This document shows, one piece after another, positions 61,286-64,000 of a stretch of DNA of 64,000 bases (positions are counted from its first letter, which is position 1; every line of letters starts with the position of its first letter). A program made the translations under genes and the position numbers. Under the pieces are notes generated by a model. The model was not told where the DNA came from and made no database searches. It saw only the letters and a list, made by a program, of their open reading frames with translations. The stretch lies in assembly GCA_945872815.1 (NCBI GenBank), contig CAMCAY010000001.1, positions 62,001 to 126,000 of the forward strand, in the 5' to 3' direction. Origin of the DNA: Chitinophaga pinensis (GTDB taxonomy: Bacteria > Bacteroidota > Bacteroidia > Chitinophagales > Chitinophagaceae).

Positions 61286-62081
61286 CTTTTTTGTTTTTAT
61301 ATCTTGTTAAATAAGTAATCAAAAATATAGTTAATCCTATTCCTATGAAAATTACAGGTAAATAGGGAATAAATTCTCGTAATAAAGAGGGACTTTTTTT
61401 ATCTTTTTCAAGCATTAAAGTAGGAATGTCCGATGCCAATTGCGATAGTTTTACTGTATCAAAACCATTATACCATCCTCTTACTATTCGATTGGTATCT
61501 AACAGAAAGAAATTTTCAGTATGTATAAAAGCAGTATCAACATTGGTGTCTGCAATGCTGGCTTTTATTTCATTTAATGCGAAATTGTAGGTCTCTTTTT
61601 TATCGCCTGTAAGAAACCACCAGGTGTCATGATTAACATTCAATTTATCTGCAAATTGCCTTAATTGGTGAACGCTATCGTGTTCTGGATCTATGCTAAT
61701 ACTTACAAATTGAACTATCTCCGGGTTTTTTTCAAATGACTTTTGTAGTTTTTTCATTGACCTTGCCAAACCCGGACAAATTGTTGGACAATGCGTGAAG
61801 AAGAAATCAAGGACAATTATTTTTCCATGCAAATCATCCAATGAAACTTTTTGGCCTAATTGATTTGTAAATGAAATGTTTTTTACTTTATGCCAAATAG
61901 TATCATTTACTAGATTTCCCTTTTTATTTGTAACCGAAATGCTGTCATAAAAATAATGTTGTGGCATGTGTACCGCATCTTTGCTGTAATACTTCACAAT
62001 CCAATACCCGGTCAACGGAAGGAGCATTGCTATAATTAGCGCTATGGCAGATCTTTTATTCAACTTTATTTTTTTAAACAA
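61266..62081 (-). CDS. SCO/SenC-family copper chaperone
   Basis: A 271-residue protein with an N-terminal anchor helix (about 11-30), then a thioredoxin-like SCO domain with FFFTHCPTICPGLARSM (Cys98, Cys102 as the copper pair), FVSISIDPEHDSV and the third ligand in FIHTENFF. A second hydrophobic segment near the C-terminus (VIFIGIGLTIFLITYL) gives an unusual two-ended membrane attachment. SCO proteins load CuA of cytochrome oxidase subunit II. It lies downstream of the oxidase subunit genes, separated by a terminator. Confidence 0.9.
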   Translation of the reverse strand: MFKKIKLNKRSAIALIIAMLLPLTGYWIVKYYSKDAVHMPQHYFYDSISVTNKKGNLVNDTIWHKVKNISFTNQLGQKVSLDDLHGKIIVLDFFFTHCPTICPGLARSMKKLQKSFEKNPEIVQFVSISIDPEHDSVHQLRQFADKLNVNHDTWWFLTGDKKETYNFALNEIKASIADTNVDTAFIHTENFFLLDTNRIVRGWYNGFDTVKLSQLASDIPTLMLEKDKKSPSLLREFIPYLPVIFIGIGLTIFLITYLTRYKNKKDVNSVI

Positions 62082-62114
62082 TTAATTGAACACTATTGTT
62101 TAACGAAGTGTGTA

Positions 62115-62154
62115 TTTATATAAAAGCCATCGTTTGTTAATAGAAACGATGGCT
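62115..62154 (-). terminator. Intrinsic terminator after oxidase subunit IV gene
   Basis: Arms AGCCATCGTTT (62125-62135) and AAACGATGGCT (62144-62154) pair perfectly over 11 bp with an 8-base loop. On the minus strand the hairpin is followed by TTTTATA. It separates the oxidase subunit genes from SCO and DUF420. Confidence 0.85.
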
Positions 62155-62178
62155 GATTTTATTTTTTATTGTTTATTG

Positions 62179-62601
62179 TTATTTATTTTCAGTTCCTTCG
62201 GTATGTACTTGTTCTATTTGATTTGACGTACTTCCTGCATTTGTGTTTCTAAGATTTTTCCAACTGTTTCCATCCGCAAGAAATGCAATGATAAACCAAA
62301 CAAACAATACCAATGGCACAACTATTGTCATAATAAAATTTCTGATTTCGTCACCAAGGTGCATAAACACAGAAACGATGTAATAAGCCTTTGCTAATGT
62401 AAGAATTGCTATAGCACATTTTGTTGATAGAACAGCAACATAACCCAACTCTCCGTTTTTTGCATATAAAAAATATCCTAAAGCCAATTCAATTATTGTT
62501 AAAAAAGACAATACCCAAAATATTTTCCAGATTTTTCCTGTTCCTCCAGAATGATCGGGATGAAATGTAACTTCCGGATTATCGATGTGTGGTGATGACA
62601 T
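62179..62601 (-). CDS. Cytochrome c oxidase subunit IV (caa3/CyoD-like)
   Basis: About 140 residues starting at MSSPHIDNPEVTFHP (ATG 62599-62601); the ATG at 62643 directly follows the upstream stop and adds only a lysine-rich stretch. Three membrane helices: IFWVLSFLTIIELALGYFLY, VAVLSTKCAIAILTLAKAYYIVSVFMHL and IVVPLVLFVWFIIAFLADG. This is the COX4_pro/CyoD type subunit of the quinol or cytochrome oxidase family. It follows subunit III in the minus-strand operon and ends before the terminator at 62115-62154. Confidence 0.88.
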   Translation of the reverse strand: MSSPHIDNPEVTFHPDHSGGTGKIWKIFWVLSFLTIIELALGYFLYAKNGELGYVAVLSTKCAIAILTLAKAYYIVSVFMHLGDEIRNFIMTIVVPLVLFVWFIIAFLADGNSWKNLRNTNAGSTSNQIEQVHTEGTENK

Positions 62602-62643
62602 AATTATTTTACTTTTTAATTTTTTAACTTTTAAATTTTTCAA

Positions 62644-63525
62644 TTAAACCAAATAAAAACAAAGGAACACAAATACCCATACCAAATCTACAAAGTGCCA
62701 ATATAAACCAGCCTTTTCAATCATTTCATAGTGACCTCTTTGATCAAAGTGCCCCAATTTAGTTTTAATGTACATTACTATGTTTATTATTACTCCGCTG
62801 AATACATGGAATCCATGAAAGCCGGTAATTCCAAAAAAGTACCCGCCGAAGGCAATGGGGCCGCTATGTGTAGCATGTAATCCAGATGCGGAAATTTGAC
62901 TGATCAACTCTTGATTAGTCAACTCACTCAAATTATGATGAGCTGATTCTGCTCCATGATGTAAAGTAGAAGCAATGGCAACAAGTCCTTCGTGAGATGT
63001 TTTTTGTAAAGCAGCCATCATTGTGCCATGTTCTAATTCGGCTCCCCATGGATTCATTTTTACTGTTGTAGGAATTACTCCAAGCGTTCCATCAGTCAAT
63101 AAAGCAACATGTTCTCCAGTTAGCAAGTGAGTCCATTCCCAGGCCTGACAGCCTAAAAATGCCAGCCCGCCAATGATGGTCATAATCATAAACTTCTCTA
63201 CTCCTTTTCTGTTCATTTGGTGACCTTCATGAACAGCCAACACCATTGTAACTGAGCTGAAGATTAGTATAAATGTCATCAAACTAACAAATGCCAAAGG
63301 CAAGTTCGCATGCCCGGCAAATGGAAAAGAATTAAAAACATGATTGGGGTCTGCCCAATGGTTAACGCTGAATCTGATGGTGCCATAGCTAATCAGAAAT
63401 GCTCCAAAAGTAAAAGCATCGCTCATTAAAAAGTACCACATCATTACTTTGCCATAGTTGACATTGAATGGACTTTTACCTCCACTCCACCATTTTGTTC
63501 CCGAAGGAATAGCTGCTGAACTCAT
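62644..63525 (-). CDS. Cytochrome c oxidase subunit III
   Basis: A 293-residue membrane protein of the caa3 type. Several transmembrane helices: VMMWYFLMSDAFTFGAFLIS, LPLAFVSLMTFILIFSSVTMVLAVH, FMIMTIIGGLAFLGCQAWEW, and the C-terminal GFHGFHVFSGVIINIVMYI and LYWHFVDLVWVFVFLCFYLV, the subunit III signature. A His-rich insert between the helices (EHGTMMAALQKTSHEG, HHGAESAHHN) is longer than usual. It lies downstream of a second, smaller subunit III gene at the window end, as often seen in Bacteroidota. Confidence 0.93.
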   Translation of the reverse strand: MSSAAIPSGTKWWSGGKSPFNVNYGKVMMWYFLMSDAFTFGAFLISYGTIRFSVNHWADPNHVFNSFPFAGHANLPLAFVSLMTFILIFSSVTMVLAVHEGHQMNRKGVEKFMIMTIIGGLAFLGCQAWEWTHLLTGEHVALLTDGTLGVIPTTVKMNPWGAELEHGTMMAALQKTSHEGLVAIASTLHHGAESAHHNLSELTNQELISQISASGLHATHSGPIAFGGYFFGITGFHGFHVFSGVIINIVMYIKTKLGHFDQRGHYEMIEKAGLYWHFVDLVWVFVFLCFYLV

Positions 63526-63590
63526 ATTTATTAAGAATTAACTTATTTATTTAAATTCAAAAATTAAAATATTCCGCTTTCAAAACCTTT

Positions 63591-63610
63591 CCCATGGTTA
63601 AAACCATGGG
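63591..63610. repeat. REP-like palindrome downstream of oxidase gene
   Basis: CCCATGGT and ACCATGGG form a perfect 8-bp stem with a TAAA loop between two subunit III genes, 11 bases after the stop of the right one. There is no T-run, so it is not a normal terminator. It resembles the short palindromes associated with REP-type transposases in Bacteroidota, but only one copy was noticed here. Confidence 0.45.
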
Positions 63611-63621
63611 CTACATTTACG

Positions 63622-64000
63622 TTACTTAATCATCACCAAAAAGATCAACAAATAAATCCACAACACATCAACAAAGTGCCAATAAGTACTGATAAGTTCT
63701 ACGGGGACAGCACTATATATTTTCTTCTTAGTTCCGAATGCTTTCAGTGACATAACCATTAATGTTACAACTCCGCCCAATACGTGAACAGCATGTAAAC
63801 CAACAATCACGTAAAGGAACGAGTAGGAAACACTGGCTTGTAATGTCATGCCAGCATTCCAAAATTCTCTGAAACCAAAATACTGCATAGTTATAAAAAG
63901 AACTCCCAGCAACATGGTAATAAACATTCCCTTTCTGTACTTTTCCATCAATCTATGTTTGAAAGACTTCTGTGAAAAATGCAATGTAAAACTGCTTAGC
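63622..64000 (-). CDS. Cytochrome c oxidase subunit III-like protein, 5' end outside window
   Basis: The frame stays open to the right edge; the visible part gives about 125 residues starting in SSFTLHFSQKSFKHRLMEKY, so the true start is beyond 64000. It has three helices (MFITMLLGVLFITMQYFG, YSFLYVIVGLHAVHVLGGVV and STYWHFVDVLWIYLLIFLVM). The HAVHVLGG and YWHFVDVLWIYLL blocks are the subunit III family signature. It is the next upstream gene of the minus-strand oxidase cluster and precedes the larger subunit III gene. Confidence 0.88.
   Translation of the reverse strand, partial: LSSFTLHFSQKSFKHRLMEKYRKGMFITMLLGVLFITMQYFGFREFWNAGMTLQASVSYSFLYVIVGLHAVHVLGGVVTLMVMSLKAFGTKKKIYSAVPVELISTYWHFVDVLWIYLLIFLVMIK

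Noticed and set aside
1-64000. CRISPR arrays, tRNA or rRNA genes, insertion sequences, integrases, phage genes
   Set aside because: No direct-repeat/spacer arrays, cloverleaf-like segments, transposase motifs or phage structural genes were recognised on either strand while reading; a dedicated scan could still find a weak one.

Overview
This 64-kb window is AT-rich chromosomal DNA from a member of the Bacteroidota, most likely the Chitinophagales (the order is an inference). The support is a PorT-like outer-membrane barrel protein, a lamin-tail/FlgD-like secreted protein, a DUF5522 protein, tandem subunit-III genes of a caa3-type oxidase, and repeated TAnnTTTG -7 promoter boxes. I see no tRNA, rRNA, CRISPR array, insertion sequence or integrase.

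Region 1 (1-43031) is one very long minus-strand gene cluster for a surface polysaccharide, with almost every gene overlapping or abutting the next. It begins with an ABC-2 polysaccharide exporter permease (42168-43031) and runs off the left edge inside a glycosyltransferase. The ATPase partner with a Wzt-type C-terminal region lies about 7.5 kb further into the cluster (33439-34710). The rest comprises nine GT2-like transferases, two GT4, one CgeB-like, one GT61, one GT14, one GT11 fucosyltransferase and one GT-C membrane protein. There are also two DegT-type sugar aminotransferases (one close to WecE), a sugar formyltransferase homologue, a NeuD/PglD-like acetyltransferase, two tandem acyltransferase-3 proteins, an MBOAT acyltransferase with four tandem SGNH/AlgJ-like partners (one frameshifted), three methyltransferases, two ATP-grasp enzymes, an epimerase and a HAD protein. 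The chemistry suggests a decorated, ABC-exported glycan with amino sugars that may be formylated, acetylated or methylated.

The most unusual part of region 1 is a tandem set of three 625-638 residue membrane proteins (11619-17371). Each fuses an HTTM (vitamin K-dependent gamma-carboxylase-like) membrane domain to a DUF393/DCC thiol-oxidoreductase domain and a conserved C-terminal domain. One copy has lost all four DUF393 cysteines. A shorter HTTM protein with a separate partner gene lies at 39471-41049.

Region 2 (43032-60737) holds mixed housekeeping genes on both strands: a PorT-like barrel, a SixA-like phosphatase, GNAT, an EamA exporter, YciO, a PfkB kinase, a lamin-tail secreted protein, asd, an SLC13 transporter, an AMIN/Amidase_3 cell-wall amidase, a membrane GT2, a DppC-like permease, an Lrp/AsnC regulator, trmB, DUF5522, an MGMT-like ATL protein and an S1-domain protein. 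Between the Lrp gene and trmB lies a plausible unannotated small RNA: a -7 box, nested helices and a strong intrinsic terminator with a GAAA tetraloop, with no protein gene upstream on that strand.

Region 3 (60743-64000, minus strand) carries cytochrome oxidase genes: two subunit III genes (one cut by the right edge) and subunit IV, then, after a terminator, SCO and DUF420 assembly proteins.
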